DNA from: Eubacterium sp. | GTDB lineage: Bacteria > Bacillota > Clostridia > Lachnospirales > Lachnospiraceae | Reading direction: 5' to 3' | NCBI GenBank assembly: GCA_017459345.1 | Contig: JAFUDC010000091.1 | Coordinates: 1 to 64,000 of the forward strand | Length of the DNA stretch: 64,000 bases | In this document: in pieces, positions 1 through 8,222 of the stretch | How positions within the stretch are numbered: the first letter of the stretch is position 1 | Layout of the letters: each line of letters begins with the position of its first letter | Notes under the pieces: model-generated | Told to the model about the DNA's origin: nothing | Databases searched by the model: none | What the model saw: only the letters and a program-made list of their open reading frames with translations | Made by a program: the position numbers and the translations under genes

Positions 1-15
1 CGTCCCATTTAAGTT

Positions 16-340
16 GCTTTAATTGAACTGACCTCAGCCCTTCGGGCTGTCACTTTGGTGAAATCTTCTGATTTCGGCAGCTCAGGATCTGCTCTCAGCG
101 ATTCGTTGAGCTGTCACCTTTGCTCTTTTTCCCCATTTCGGTAGCTTTAATTGAACTTGCATCAGCCCTGCGGGCTGTCACTTTGGCTCAATCTTCTGGT
201 ATCGGCTGCTCAGAATCTGCTTCCAGCGATCCGTCGAGCTGTTACTTTAGCTTATTCTCCCTATTTCGGCTGCTTTAATTGAATTAGCGTCAGCCCTTCG
301 GGCTGTTACCTTGGCAAAATCTCATGGTTTCGGCTGCCTG
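16..340. repeat. 128-bp tandem repeat made of alternating A/B half-units
   Basis: The motif GCTTTAATTGAA recurs at 16, 144 and 272, exactly 128 bp apart. Each 128-bp unit holds two related half-units. Type A begins TCAGCCC(T)TCGGGCTGT at 34, 162 and 290; type B begins CAGCGATTCGTTGAGCTGT, or a variant, at 95 and 223. Spacings alternate 61 and 67 bp. Both types share the order CAGC...TTCG...GCTGT(C/T)AC then TTTCGGC/TAGCT. Each half-unit opens with a small inverted repeat. The third copy decays after about 340. No protein is supported here, and the left edge is cut by the window. Confidence 0.85.
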
Positions 341-390
341 AAGGCTTCGAAAAAGTTAATCGCGTGAATAAGTCCCACGGATTACTCGGA

Positions 391-557
391 ATCATCCACC
401 GGATAATTCCTCTGTATGCTTAGGCATGCTTCGCTGCTAAAGCAGCTCCCGCAATCCGCCACAGTATCTCGATTTCGCACTAATCGTGCTTCATCTCGAT
501 AATGTTTCCACGCAAACATCCACCGGATGTTCGCTTTGGATACTCAGGCATGTCGCA
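391..557. repeat. Imperfect direct repeat pair, 124-bp offset
   Basis: The stretch from 391 to 434 (ATCCACCGGAT, then a TAGGCATG block, then TCGC) recurs at 515 to 557 with about 124 bp offset. The core ATCCACCGGAT is at 394 and 518, and AGGCATG follows at matching distance in both. The second copy carries a perfect 7-bp hairpin, AACATCC-ACC-GGATGTT (515-531). A separate direct repeat, ATCTCGAT, is at 466 and 493. The pair follows the 128-bp array and has a similar period, so both may be remnants of one array (inference). Confidence 0.7.
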
Positions 558-733
558 CCATATGCCAGGACAGCTTTACATGCAAGCATGACAGCTTGCA
601 ACTTCCCAGGCAGGCTCGCAGCCAGAGGCTGCTCGCTATCGGGCAGTCGCCCGATAGCCTTGGACGATGGATCATCCAATTCAGCTTGTGCAAGCACGGC
701 TGTATCTTCTGTTCCATCGTCCAGCCTGCCTGG
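433..733. other. Dense hairpin region ending in a nested cloverleaf fold
   Basis: Perfect short hairpins follow one another: 433-446, 477-489, 515-531, 547-566 and 581-600 (TGCAAGC/GCTTGCA). A 128-nt cloverleaf spans 606-733. Its outer 11-bp stem CCAGGCAGGCT (606-616) pairs with 723-733. Inside are a 6-bp hairpin (618-632), a 10-bp hairpin (635-658, GCTATCGGGC with a 4-nt loop), and a 10-bp stem (662-671 with 713-722) that encloses hairpin 684-695. Open frames across it show no domain and no convincing ribosome binding site. It could be a structured RNA or a folding DNA element; the sequence alone does not decide. Confidence 0.75.
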
Positions 734-802
734 CTCGTTGCTGCGTTAAATAGCTATACAATCCTCCTATTGATAAATAATATCAAACTACACCATTGCA
801 AA

Positions 803-846
803 TTGAATGTTATTTATGTACCATAATATAATTAGATGAGTCTAAT
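803..846 (+). promoter_or_regulatory. Putative promoter with overlapping palindrome, upstream of the apbE operon
   Basis: TTGAAT (803-808), an 18-bp spacer and TATAAT (827-832) form a sigma-A-like promoter. The palindrome ATTAGA-TGAG-TCTAAT (831-846) overlaps the -10 and start region, where a repressor would sit. GTTAGTCTAT follows near 851. A related TTAGTCTAA lies at 8034-8042 next to the promoter of the iron operon. A metal-responsive DtxR-like repressor is possible, but this is inference. Confidence 0.45.
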
Positions 847-980
847 ATGTGTTAGTCTATCCTTTATCACAGAATTCTTTTATAGTTTTATTGTCAGGAT
901 GATTCTGACTGATTTTATGAATTTCGCTTTTCATATTTCGCAGATCACAGGTTTTTGTTAATATATAATATGAAATATCA

Positions 981-1072
981 ATTCCTGAAGTCATAAGGCA
1001 GATTCGAAGGGATCAGGAATGGGATTATGTCAGCAATGCTGGCTCGAATCCGGCACCAGGAACACCGAGGCA
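981..1072 (+). ncRNA. Structured leader of unknown class upstream of apbE
   Basis: An 8-bp stem ATTCCTGA/TCAGGAAT (981-988 with 1013-1020) closes a 24-nt loop. The loop contains GATTCGA (1001-1007), which is fully complementary to TCGAATC at 1044-1050 and so could form a pseudoknot. A competing hairpin TGCTGG-CTCGAAT-CCGGCA (about 1037-1055) looks like a tRNA T-arm, and CAGGAA just after it complements TTCCTG at the start. It matches no riboswitch class I recognise. It lies about 40 nt before the apbE start. Confidence 0.35.
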
Positions 1073-1108
1073 GCTTGATTATTAGTAATAAACCGGAGAG
1101 ATAGAGGT

Positions 1109-2335
1109 ATGAGAATGATGAATAAGAAGAAAGTTATGTCTAAGAAAAAAGATTATATTGGTCAAAAACATAAGCGGAAATATGTACAGCCGGGAGTCTG
1201 TCCGGGTCTGCTGCTTCTCATGTTGCTGCTTGCCTTTTCAGGGGCAGGATGCGCCTCCCGCTCTACTGGGGGTTCACAGACTCTGGTGTCAGAAGATACT
1301 GGCATAAAGACTGGTACAGAAGAGACTGGTGCAGAAAGGGCTGGCGCAGAGACTGACACGCAGGCGGTGAAGGAGGAAAAAGCCGGTCAGGGAGAGATGG
1401 AGCCTGTTTCCCGGGATATCTTCGCCATGGATACCTATATGACGCTGACGGCCTACGGAGAAGGTGCCGATGAGGCGCTTGATGCTGCGGTTTCTGAGAT
1501 TGAGAGGATCGAGAACCTGGTTTCCACCGGGATTGACAGCAGTGAGATAGCTGTAATTAATAAGAATGGAAGCGGGCCTGTCTCAAAGGATACGGAGTAT
1601 CTGATTGAGCGGTCTGAAGAGTTGTATGAGGATACGGAAGGTGTTTTCGATATCACCATATATCCGGTGATGGAGGCCTGGGGCTTTACCAGCGGGGAGT
1701 ATCGAATCCCTGGCGAGGATGAGCTCAAAAACCTCCTTTCCAATATGGGCGCAGACCAGATTAACTGCCAGGAAGGAGCAGCTAGTGTCGGAAAACCAGG
1801 CATGAAAATCGATCTGGGTGGTATCGCCAAGGGTTATACCTCCGGGAGAGTGATGGATATATTCCGGGAATATGGCGTGGATCATGCGGTGATCAGTCTG
1901 GGAGGAAATGTACAGGTTCGGGGAGATAAGCCGGACGGATCCAGCTGGAGAGTTGCCATTGAAAACCCGGAAAACACAGCAGAATACATCGGTATCGTGG
2001 AGGTGCAGGATAAGGCAGTCATCACTTCCGGCGGATATGAGCGTTATTTTGAAGAGAATGGTGAGGTTTATCACCATATCATCGATCCATCCACCGGTTA
2101 TCCGGCAAAAAGCGGTCTGATATCCGTCAGCATAGTCTCAGCAGATGGCACACTGGCGGATGGATTGTCGACATCTCTCTTTATCATGGGGAAAGAGGAG
2201 GCCCTGGATTACTGGAGAGAGCATGCCGGGGAATTTGATGCCATTCTGGTGGAGGAGGACGGAACCGTTTCTGTCACGGAGGGGATAGCGGATTCTTTTT
2301 CCGGCGACAGAGAATGGAAGACAGTGCATAAATGA
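1109..2335 (+). CDS. apbE: FAD:protein FMN transferase, ApbE family lipoprotein
   Basis: ApbE-family enzymes use FAD to attach FMN covalently to Thr in exported FMN-binding domains, working outside the membrane. The 408-residue product has a hydrophobic signal segment ending in a lipobox (FSGAGC, Cys about 48), then an acidic linker. The ApbE domain contains the conserved DLGGIAKGY, a SLGGN motif, ITSGGYERY and HHIIDPSTGYP; the last is a hallmark of the flavin/Mg site. ATGs at 1115 or 1118 fit the nearby GAGG spacing as well as 1109 does. It leads an operon whose next genes encode its likely substrates: six FMN-binding domains in the next two genes and one more FMN-binding lipoprotein at 15241. 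Confidence 0.95.
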   Translation: MRMMNKKKVMSKKKDYIGQKHKRKYVQPGVCPGLLLLMLLLAFSGAGCASRSTGGSQTLVSEDTGIKTGTEETGAERAGAETDTQAVKEEKAGQGEMEPVSRDIFAMDTYMTLTAYGEGADEALDAAVSEIERIENLVSTGIDSSEIAVINKNGSGPVSKDTEYLIERSEELYEDTEGVFDITIYPVMEAWGFTSGEYRIPGEDELKNLLSNMGADQINCQEGAASVGKPGMKIDLGGIAKGYTSGRVMDIFREYGVDHAVISLGGNVQVRGDKPDGSSWRVAIENPENTAEYIGIVEVQDKAVITSGGYERYFEENGEVYHHIIDPSTGYPAKSGLISVSIVSADGTLADGLSTSLFIMGKEEALDYWREHAGEFDAILVEEDGTVSVTEGIADSFSGDREWKTVHK

Positions 2336-2421
2336 TAATCTCTGGTTAGCTCAGGTGATTATTGTGATTCTGCCTGGTGATCAGATGTGGTTGGAGTTTC
2401 AAGAAAAAGGAGACAGGGAAC

Positions 2422-4623
2422 ATGAAAGATATATGGAAACGCCTGGCATCTATTCTGGATCATACCTTAAAAACCATTCAGCCTATTGCTCCCGCAATCG
2501 TGCTGGGTGCATTGGTCTATGCAGTGCTTGCCGGCTACACGCCGCCTAAGGCTGAACAGTACAAGGTTGCTGCTGCCGATGTGGATTGGGAGAGCCTCAG
2601 CTTGTTTAAAGAGGATGAGGAAGAGACAGAGGCAGCCCAGGATGATAAGGAACTGGCATCCGGCAGCTTTGAGCTTGAGGATGGAACCTATCACGGGTCT
2701 GCCCAGGGTTATGGAGGGCAGATCAGTGTGGATGTGACTATCAAGGGCAGGTCCATGACAGCCATTGACATTGTCAGTGCACCCGGAGAGACGGAGCCCT
2801 TCTTCACCCGGGCAAAGGGAGTGGTTGACAGCATGCTGATGGCCCAGTCCACAAAGGTGGATGTGGTAAGCGGAGCGACATATAGCTCCAACGGCATCAT
2901 CGGGGCGGTGGAGAATGCCCTTTATGGAACAGTATCTAATCAAAATGAGACAGCACCGGCCCGGCAGACCGGCCCGGCACCATCTGTCTCAAAGGTAGAT
3001 GAGAGCGGAACCTATAAGGACGGAACCTACACAGGGTCTGCCAAGGGTTTTGGCGGCATGATCAAAGTGCAGGTAACCATCAAAAATGGTAAAATTGCAG
3101 ATATAAAGATACTGTCTGCTGCCGGGGAGACGGCCTCTTTCTTTAACAGGGCTAAATCTCTGACTAAAACCATTGTCAGCAGGCAGACTACCAATGTCAG
3201 CGCAGTTTCCGGAGCAACCTACAGCTCCAATGGCATCATCAACGCAGTTCGCAGTGCCTTGAACAAGGCAAGAACCGGGGCCAAGAAAGAGGAAACTGCA
3301 AAAAAGATTTCCAAAAAGAAGAAAAATACAAAAAAGGATAAAAAAGCTGCTGCAGATCCCTCCGAATACGAAGACGGTACCTATGAGGGTACTGCCCAGG
3401 GCTTTGGCGGTCCCGTGAAAGTGAAAGTGACAATCAAAGACGGCAAGATTACAAAGGTAAAGATTGTCAGTGCGGCCAAGGAGACCGAGGAATATCTGAA
3501 AAAAGCCAGAGAACTGACCAAGACAATCGTCAGCAGGCAGACGGCAGATGTGGATGTGGTGGCCGGAGCAACCTACAGCTCCAACGGAATAATCAATGCA
3601 GTAAAAAACGCATTATCCAAGGCAAAGAAAAAGAAAACAGAGCAGAAAGAGGACAGCCGGCAGGCGACAACGAAGACAGACGAACCGACTGCTCCTGCTT
3701 CTGAAGATGCTATATATAATGACGGTACCTATCAGGGAACCGGGGAAGGGTTTGATGGAGCCATCACCCTGTCTGTGACGATTAAAGATGGAATGATTAC
3801 TGCCATCAATATCGTAAGCAGCGGAGATGATGAAGCCTTCTTTAACAGGGCCAAAAATGGTATCTTGTCAGCGGTCATTGAAAAGCAGAGTACGGATGTG
3901 GATGTCGTTTCCGGGGCAAGCTACAGTTCAGAAGGAATCCTTTCCGCCATCAGGGACGCTTTAAATAAGGCAAAGAAAACAGATGCTGCCGGGACAAAGA
4001 ATGACCAGGCAGAGGGCAGCGGCGGTCAAACTACGGGCAGCAAGGATGATACCAGTCCGGATGGCAAAGAGGATACCAGTACAGAAGGTTCTGATGATTC
4101 CGGCTCAGGCAAAGAAGATGGGACATCGGAGGATAAGACCAGTGCCGGCTCCGGAAATACGGAAGGTACAACGGAGAGCAAGGACAATACAGGCCAGGAA
4201 CAGGGAGATGGTGAGGGTAAAGATAAGCCCGATGCTGAAAATGCTTCTTCCGAAAGTACTGGTCAGGAGACTGCAAGTGCAGATAAGGAAGATACAGAAG
4301 AAAGCAAATCTGTATACAGGGATGGGACATATACGGTAAAAGCAGCCTGCAATCCTGATGCAGACTATATGTTTGATCCATATACCATAAAAATGAATGT
4401 GACAATCCAGTCCGACCGCATTGTTTCCATTGATGGCCTTGAAGTGACCGAGGGGGATGATGAGGACAATGATTCCTTCCTGAATTCCGCCAAAAAGAAA
4501 GTGATACCCGGAATCACATCCAAGGGAAGTCCGGAGGGCGTCGATGCCGCTTCGGGGGCAACCTGCTCCTCCAGGGCCATTATGGAAGGCTGCCGGAAAG
4601 CATTGGAGCAGGCAAAGAGGTAA
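2422..4623 (+). CDS. Membrane-anchored protein with five FMN-binding domains
   Basis: The start at 2422 has AAGGAGA about 8 bp upstream. The 733-residue product has an N-terminal membrane anchor (about residues 20-40) and five tandem FMN-binding domains joined by Lys-, Ala- and Ser/Gly/Asp-rich linkers. The flavinylation motif (S/A)GAT is seen with Thr at residues 153, 266, 384 and 714. The fourth domain reads SGAS, with Ser500 in place of Thr. FMN-binding domains carry covalent FMN added by ApbE, which is encoded immediately upstream. The chain of flavins probably conducts electrons on the outer side of the membrane (inference). A long acidic low-complexity linker (about residues 525-625) separates domains 4 and 5. 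Domain 5 is the most divergent. Confidence 0.9.
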   Translation: MKDIWKRLASILDHTLKTIQPIAPAIVLGALVYAVLAGYTPPKAEQYKVAAADVDWESLSLFKEDEEETEAAQDDKELASGSFELEDGTYHGSAQGYGGQISVDVTIKGRSMTAIDIVSAPGETEPFFTRAKGVVDSMLMAQSTKVDVVSGATYSSNGIIGAVENALYGTVSNQNETAPARQTGPAPSVSKVDESGTYKDGTYTGSAKGFGGMIKVQVTIKNGKIADIKILSAAGETASFFNRAKSLTKTIVSRQTTNVSAVSGATYSSNGIINAVRSALNKARTGAKKEETAKKISKKKKNTKKDKKAAADPSEYEDGTYEGTAQGFGGPVKVKVTIKDGKITKVKIVSAAKETEEYLKKARELTKTIVSRQTADVDVVAGATYSSNGIINAVKNALSKAKKKKTEQKEDSRQATTKTDEPTAPASEDAIYNDGTYQGTGEGFDGAITLSVTIKDGMITAINIVSSGDDEAFFNRAKNGILSAVIEKQSTDVDVVSGASYSSEGILSAIRDALNKAKKTDAAGTKNDQAEGSGGQTTGSKDDTSPDGKEDTSTEGSDDSGSGKEDGTSEDKTSAGSGNTEGTTESKDNTGQEQGDGEGKDKPDAENASSESTGQETASADKEDTEESKSVYRDGTYTVKAACNPDADYMFDPYTIKMNVTIQSDRIVSIDGLEVTEGDDEDNDSFLNSAKKKVIPGITSKGSPEGVDAASGATCSSRAIMEGCRKALEQAKR

Positions 4624-4646
4624 CATAACAGAGGATAAGTAGAATC

Positions 4647-5126
4647 ATGAAATACAAATATTTTATCTTGCGTTCTCTAAATCTTTTTCTGGTACTCCTC
4701 CTTTTAGGAGGGTATCAGATGACCCTCTACCTGAGGGCTCAGCAGCAGGAGGTGGTCAGGCTGACTGCCCAGGTCAGTCAGCTTGAGGAGGAAAGGGATG
4801 CTTTTCTGAAGCAGTTTGCTGCAGAGTCTGAGGAAGAGCAGGAAGATACAGGAGCCTACAAGGACGGAACTTATGAAGGCTCTGCGGAGGGCTACGGCGG
4901 CCAGATCAAGGTTGCTGTCACCGTGGATGCAGGGAAGCTTGCCGCCATAGATATCGTCTCCGCAGATGGAGAGGATGCAGCCTATCTGGCAATCAGCAAG
5001 GATATCATTGCCGATATCCTTGAGAAGCAGTCTGCCGAGGTGGATATCATAAGCGGGGCAACTCTGTCCTCCACAGGTATTAAAAATGCAGTGGCAGCCG
5101 CCATGGAAAAGATGGAGCTTAAATGA
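4647..5126 (+). CDS. Small membrane-anchored FMN-binding protein
   Basis: The 159-residue product has one N-terminal membrane segment, a short coiled-coil-like stretch (QQQEVVRLTAQVSQLEEERD) and a single FMN-binding domain with the motif SGAT (Thr139) followed by LSSTG. It resembles RnfG/NosR-type FMN-binding domains, where ApbE adds FMN to the Thr. Its stop overlaps the start of the next gene (ATGA), so the two are translationally coupled. It probably passes electrons between the Fe-S membrane protein encoded next and the five-domain protein (inference). Confidence 0.9.
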   Translation: MKYKYFILRSLNLFLVLLLLGGYQMTLYLRAQQQEVVRLTAQVSQLEEERDAFLKQFAAESEEEQEDTGAYKDGTYEGSAEGYGGQIKVAVTVDAGKLAAIDIVSADGEDAAYLAISKDIIADILEKQSAEVDIISGATLSSTGIKNAVAAAMEKMELK

Positions 5127-5992
5127 TGTTAAAAGGAAATGACCATAAGAAGAAGGGAAAGAAGACGACCATCACCTTTTCTTCCGTTCTGGAAGTGCTG
5201 ATCCGGCTGGTTTTCTTTCTGATCTATCCTGCCCTGTTTGCCACGGCATTTACCGGAATTAAGATGATTGTAAAGCAGCTTGCCGCAGTCAGCTCTATCC
5301 CCTGGAACCCCTTTGTGGAGACCCTGGTTATTCTCCTGGTCTTTACCATTGTTTTCGGGAGATTCTTCTGCGGCTTTGCCTGCGCCTTCGGAACCTATGG
5401 AGATTTCATTTATTTCCTTTCCACATGGATTAGAAAGAAAATGAAAAAAAGACCCCTGCATGTATTTGATAAGGTATCAGGATTCATGCAGTATCTCAAA
5501 TATGTGGTTTTGGGGGCTGTCCTGGTTTTATGTGTCAAAGGGGAGGATTCTCTGATTAATCTATACAGCCCCTTCACCACATTTTCCAGATTGCATACCC
5601 TCAAGCTGCCCATGAACAGGGCAGGAGCCGGGATATTTTTTGCCATCACACTGGGCATGGCGCTGGAATCCAGGTTCTTCTGCCGCTTCCTATGCCCCAT
5701 GGGGGCTGTGTTTTCTCTGATGCCGGTTCTGCCCTTCTCGGTGATCAAACGAGACCGGGAGAATTGCATCAAAAACTGTAAGGCCTGCAGGATGGCCTGC
5801 CCGGCATCGCTGGATATCCCATCCACTGAGGAGGGAGATAACATCCTCTCCGGAGAATGCTTCGGCTGTGGAAAATGTATCCGCCGCTGTCCCCGGCAGA
5901 ACATCGGCAGCACCAGCGGGAAAACCGGCTGGCCGGTGCTGCTGCTATTTAAGGCGGCACTTCTCTTCGCCGCTTTCTGGTTTATCGGATAG
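5123..5992 (+). CDS. NapH/NosR-like 4Fe-4S membrane protein
   Basis: The 289-residue product has several membrane segments and two cysteine-containing membrane-edge motifs, FCGFACAFGT and FCRFLCPMGA, typical of the NapH/NosR/RdxA membrane family. Its C-terminal part has two ferredoxin-like clusters (CIKNCKACRMACP and CFGCGKCIRRCP), then a last hydrophobic helix. Family members move electrons across or along the membrane to periplasmic redox partners. It overlaps the preceding FMN-binding gene by 4 bp, which fits one electron-transfer module. The electron donor is not visible in the window. Confidence 0.88.
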   Translation: MMLKGNDHKKKGKKTTITFSSVLEVLIRLVFFLIYPALFATAFTGIKMIVKQLAAVSSIPWNPFVETLVILLVFTIVFGRFFCGFACAFGTYGDFIYFLSTWIRKKMKKRPLHVFDKVSGFMQYLKYVVLGAVLVLCVKGEDSLINLYSPFTTFSRLHTLKLPMNRAGAGIFFAITLGMALESRFFCRFLCPMGAVFSLMPVLPFSVIKRDRENCIKNCKACRMACPASLDIPSTEEGDNILSGECFGCGKCIRRCPRQNIGSTSGKTGWPVLLLFKAALLFAAFWFIG

Positions 5993-6088
5993 GGAAAGCC
6001 CCTCCTCTGCATGGAATTATCGAGATGATTCCAAATTGAATGTCAAACAGAGTGAATTAAAGAACTACAGGATAATTAAGAGAAAAAA

Positions 6089-7291
6089 ATGAACATACAT
6101 ATACTTCCAATAAAAAACCTCATAAGAAGCGTGGGAAGAACCACCGCGCTTACCATAGTAGTAGCTCTGCTGTCCTTATCCATGCTGGGCGGAGGTCTGA
6201 TTGCCCGGTCGCTGGAGAGAGGGCTTGACAGCCTGGAAACCAGGCTGGGAGCCGATATCATCGTGGTACCGGATGAGGCTAAGAGCAAGAAGGACCTGGA
6301 GTCCATCCTACTTGACGGGGTACCGGGTTACTTCTATATGGACCGGGATTACTTCGGAAAAGTTGCCGCCAGGGAAGGGATTGAGAGAATCTCAGCCCAG
6401 TATTATCTGGCTTCTACCAAGTCAGGCTGCTGTTCCATGCCGGTACAGATTATCGGCTTTGACCCGGAGACCGATTTTACCGTTACTCCCTGGATTAAGC
6501 ACAGCGGAGGGAAGGACCTGGGCCTTTATGATATCGTGGCAGGATATAATATTAACAAGACGATGGGCGGGACCATAAAATTCTTTGATGTGGAATGCAC
6601 GGTAAGCTCCAAGCTGGACCGGACCGGGACAGAGCTTGACAATGCGGTCTATGCCAATTTTGATACCATCCGCGCCTTGATTGAAGCTTCCAAAACCAAC
6701 AGCTTCAAGTTTTTTTCGGAACAGAATCCGGATGACATCATCTCATCCATGCTGATTGACGTGGAGGATGGGGTCAGTATCGATGATGTGGTGGCTGATA
6801 TCAATATCCATGTCAAGGGTGTGGAGGCAGTGGCTACAAAAAGCATGCTATCCGGTGTTTCTGACAGCCTTAAGGGCGTATCCAGGATCATTCGTCTTTT
6901 TATTATCGTCATCTGGATCCTGCTTCTGCTGATCCTGCTTGTGGTCTTTAGCACCATGATTCATCAGAGAAAGAAGGAATGTGCCATCCTCCGGGTTCTG
7001 GGCACCTCCCGGGTCATGCTGGCCAGGGTTATCCTGACGGAATCTGCCCTGATCAGCCTGGCAGGCGGGGTCATGGGGAGCCTCTTGTCACTTCTGCTTA
7101 TCTATCCTTTCTCGGGCTTGCTTGAGGAAGAGCTTGGTCTGCCCTTCCTGCTGCCGGGTCCGGCGCAGGTGGCGGTTATGGTTCTTATGGTGGTTATCCT
7201 TACCCTGCTGGTGGGGGCTCTTGCCTCTTCCTATGCGGCATTGAAACTGAGCAGGGTTGACACGGGACTGATCCTCAGGGAGGGAAACTAG
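6089..7291 (+). CDS. FtsX/MacB-type ABC transporter permease
   Basis: The 400-residue product has one N-terminal membrane helix, a large extracytoplasmic domain (MacB periplasmic-core type) and three C-terminal helices forming the FtsX domain. It is followed without a gap by its ATPase at 7292. Such permeases are associated with mechanotransmission, lipoprotein handling or efflux rather than classical import. Related FtsX/ATPase pairs sit beside P19/FTR1-type iron systems, as in Campylobacter. Together with the copies at 12001 and 13316, this window holds three such permeases. Confidence 0.88.
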   Translation: MNIHILPIKNLIRSVGRTTALTIVVALLSLSMLGGGLIARSLERGLDSLETRLGADIIVVPDEAKSKKDLESILLDGVPGYFYMDRDYFGKVAAREGIERISAQYYLASTKSGCCSMPVQIIGFDPETDFTVTPWIKHSGGKDLGLYDIVAGYNINKTMGGTIKFFDVECTVSSKLDRTGTELDNAVYANFDTIRALIEASKTNSFKFFSEQNPDDIISSMLIDVEDGVSIDDVVADINIHVKGVEAVATKSMLSGVSDSLKGVSRIIRLFIIVIWILLLLILLVVFSTMIHQRKKECAILRVLGTSRVMLARVILTESALISLAGGVMGSLLSLLLIYPFSGLLEEELGLPFLLPGPAQVAVMVLMVVILTLLVGALASSYAALKLSRVDTGLILREGN

Positions 7292-7999
7292 ATGATACTT
7301 CGGGCAGAGAATATCAGCAAAAAATATATGCGAAAAACCAGGGAATCCAACTTTTTTTACGCAGTTAAGCAGGCAGAGCTGAGCCTTGAACCAGGAAAGA
7401 TCACGGAAATCATCGGCCGCAGCGGCAGCGGGAAGACCACCCTGCTTAATATGCTGGCCGGACTCCTTGCCCCCTCGGAAGGCAAGGTTTATCTTGACGA
7501 TCAGGATCTCTATGCACTATCCGATAAAGAACTTTCCAGGCTGCGCAATCGCACTATCGGTGTGGTTCCTCAGGGACAGACCGGACTTGACAGCCTGACT
7601 GTCCTTGAAAATGTCATGCTGCCCCGGCTTCTCTATGAGAAGGATCCGGACTGCTCCAAAAAGGCCTGGACCCTGCTGGAGAAGATGCATATCAAGGAGA
7701 TAGCAGATGCCTGGCCCAGGGAATTGTCCGGAGGGGAGCTGCGCAGGCTTGCCATTGCCAGGGCAATGATCACAGAACCCTGTGTCATACTGGCAGACGA
7801 ACCTACAGGAGACCTGGACGATGAGAATACAGCAGCAGTCCTGGCCCTCTTTAAGGAGATCGCCGAAGAGGGGACTGCCGTGCTGATGGTGACCCACGAG
7901 GCCGGAGCAAGACAGTATGCGGATTACATCTACCGGATGGACGGGGGAAGCCTCTCCCAGGTATCCGGGGAAGCCAGGATAGAAGACATAGGGAAATGA
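7292..7999 (+). CDS. ABC transporter ATP-binding protein (LolD/MacB type)
   Basis: The 235-residue ATPase has a Walker A (GRSGSGKTT), a Q-loop region (GVVPQGQ), the signature LSGGE and a Walker B (VILADEPTGDLD) followed by the H-loop MVTHE. The family powers FtsX/MacB-like permeases. It begins right after the stop of the permease gene. It ends the first operon: a 346-bp gap with a promoter and a Fur-like box follows. Confidence 0.93.
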   Translation: MILRAENISKKYMRKTRESNFFYAVKQAELSLEPGKITEIIGRSGSGKTTLLNMLAGLLAPSEGKVYLDDQDLYALSDKELSRLRNRTIGVVPQGQTGLDSLTVLENVMLPRLLYEKDPDCSKKAWTLLEKMHIKEIADAWPRELSGGELRRLAIARAMITEPCVILADEPTGDLDDENTAAVLALFKEIAEEGTAVLMVTHEAGARQYADYIYRMDGGSLSQVSGEARIEDIGK

Positions 8000-8033
8000 G
8001 CAGACTCATTGTGTTAGTATTAACAAACTTTTT

Positions 8034-8076
8034 TTAGTCTAACCGTATTGACTTTGCTATTTTTTTGTGATATACA
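8034..8076 (+). promoter_or_regulatory. Putative promoter before the iron-uptake operon
   Basis: TTGACT (8048-8053), a 17-bp spacer and TATACA (8071-8076) form a promoter-like pair. TTAGTCTAA at 8034-8042 lies just upstream of the -35. A hairpin at 8108-8133 (ATAAGG...CCTTAT, with GGC/GCC inside) follows in the leader. The rest of the gap, up to the Fur-like box, is AT-rich. Confidence 0.45.
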
Positions 8077-8222
8077 TTATAAAGTGTAAGAAAATTGTTA
8101 TATAGTCTATAAGGTTGGCAGATGCCGGCCTTATCTTAGGCCTTGCAGTTAGTTGCTTCTAATGAAAGCTAATTTTCTCTAATATAAAGAAGAATCGACT
8201 AATTCCAGGGAGCTAGACCTAA

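Noticed and set aside
1..340. CRISPR array
   Set aside because: Repeats are contiguous 128-bp units with diverged copies, not short identical repeats with unique spacers; no cas genes are near.
433..733. Integron attC sites or IS200/IS605 ends
   Set aside because: No integrase or transposase and no attC-type core motifs were seen; the hairpins differ from one another.
486..826. Open frames across the hairpin region
   Set aside because: No domain, odd composition, and the frames run through perfect inverted repeats without a good ribosome binding site.
981..1060. tRNA gene
   Set aside because: Only a T-arm-like hairpin and a short acceptor complement are seen; there is no anticodon arm.
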